Shown: positions 5,406 through 5,769 of the stretch, piece by piece
Layout: every line of letters starts with the position of its first letter
Numbering within the stretch: the first letter of the stretch is position 1
Origin: an uncultured Clostridia bacterium
GTDB taxonomy: Bacteria > Bacillota > Clostridia > Oscillospirales > Ruminococcaceae
Length of the DNA: 5,769 nucleotides
NCBI GenBank assembly: GCA_937894185.1
Contig: CALCSA010000034.1
Coordinates: forward strand, 1-5,769
Direction: 5' to 3'
Program-made: the position numbers and the translations under genes
The notes under the pieces: model-generated
The model's input: only the letters and a program-made list of their open reading frames with translations
Told to the model about the DNA's origin: nothing
Database searches by the model: none

Positions 5406-5769
5406 ATGCCAAAAGCCAAGTATGCCTCTCTTCCCTACATTCTTTGGTCGCTGGTCTTTGTGGTGGCGCCCCTGGCGCTGGTGGTGGTCTTTGCTCTGAC
5501 CCCCCCCGACGGCGGCTTTACCATTGCCAACGTGACCAAAGTGGCGGAGTACACCCCGGTGTTCCTCCGCTCCCTGTGGCTGGCGGTGCTGGCCACAGCC
5601 GCCTGCCTGCTGGCGGGCTATCCCCTGGCCTTTATCATGAGCCGCCAGGGGGGCATCTCCCAGCGGACCCTGGTGATGCTCATCATGCTGCCTATGTGGA
5701 TCAACTTTCTGCTGCGCACCTACTCCTGGATGACTCTGCTGGAAAACAACGGCATCATCAACTCGCTGC
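5406..5769 (+). CDS. potB: Spermidine/putrescine ABC transporter permease PotB, 5' part
   Basis: The ATG at 5406 follows the potA stop codon (5403-5405) without a gap; GGAGGAGG inside the end of potA is its ribosome binding site, so the genes are translationally coupled. The 121 residues visible are the start of an inner-membrane permease of the MetI-like fold. Hydrophobic segments lie at about 11-31, 55-77 and 88-103, with a periplasmic-type loop between the first two. The stretch MWINFLLRTYSWMTLL (97-112) is highly typical of PotB. The gene continues beyond the window, where potC and potD would be expected. GC-rich codon use matches potA. The reading frame shows no breaks. Confidence 0.92.
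   Translation, partial: MPKAKYASLPYILWSLVFVVAPLALVVVFALTPPDGGFTIANVTKVAEYTPVFLRSLWLAVLATAACLLAGYPLAFIMSRQGGISQRTLVMLIMLPMWINFLLRTYSWMTLLENNGIINSL

Noticed and set aside
1..5769. CRISPR array or insertion sequence
   Set aside because: No regularly spaced direct repeats and no transposase motifs or terminal inverted repeats flanking a gene were seen.

Overview
The window looks like an accessory region of a low-to-moderate GC Clostridia genome (gut or rumen Firmicutes type) joined to a core transporter operon. The guess rests on strong Shine-Dalgarno sites, a tRNA gene that encodes its own CCA, a potAB-type operon with GC-rich codon use, and a small protein that resembles ones I recall from gut Clostridia. 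I cannot name a species. Base composition is mosaic: positions 1-2100 are AT-rich, 2137-2367 are GC-rich, 2440-3740 are intermediate, and from about 4130 onward the sequence is GC-rich.

Region by region. (1) On the minus strand, 2003 to 87 is one reading frame for a P-loop ATPase of the Sll1717/STAND-like kind, with two zinc-ribbon motifs at its C-terminus. A single in-frame TGA at 1413-1415 cuts it between Walker A and Walker B. (2) 2137-2367 (+) encodes a small conserved protein of unknown function that abuts the AT-rich segment. (3) 2440-3095 (+) is a complete HicA/HicB toxin-antitoxin cassette. It has a good promoter, and a perfect 15-bp inverted repeat overlaps the -35 box. (4) About 3160-3740 (+) has no credible ORF but is packed with hairpins, several with G-U pairs that fit only the plus strand. 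I read it as a large structured non-coding RNA of about 575 nt. Its length, complexity and tRNA neighbour recall the ROOL class of giant ornate RNAs, but I could not test this by homology. (5) A long hairpin at 3743-3791 separates it from a convergent tRNA-Pro(GGG) gene on the minus strand (3872-3797), which has its own promoter. (6) 4074 onward (+) is a strong promoter, a leader of about 250 nt that can form hairpins, then potA (polyamine ABC transporter ATPase) and the start of potB (permease), which runs off the window.

Taken together, the segment left of the tRNA (ATPase, HicAB, large RNA) reads as horizontally acquired or prophage/ICE-like cargo beside a tRNA gene. The segment right of it is ordinary chromosomal polyamine uptake. 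No integrase, transposase or duplicated attachment site is visible in the window, so the mobile-element reading is an inference.
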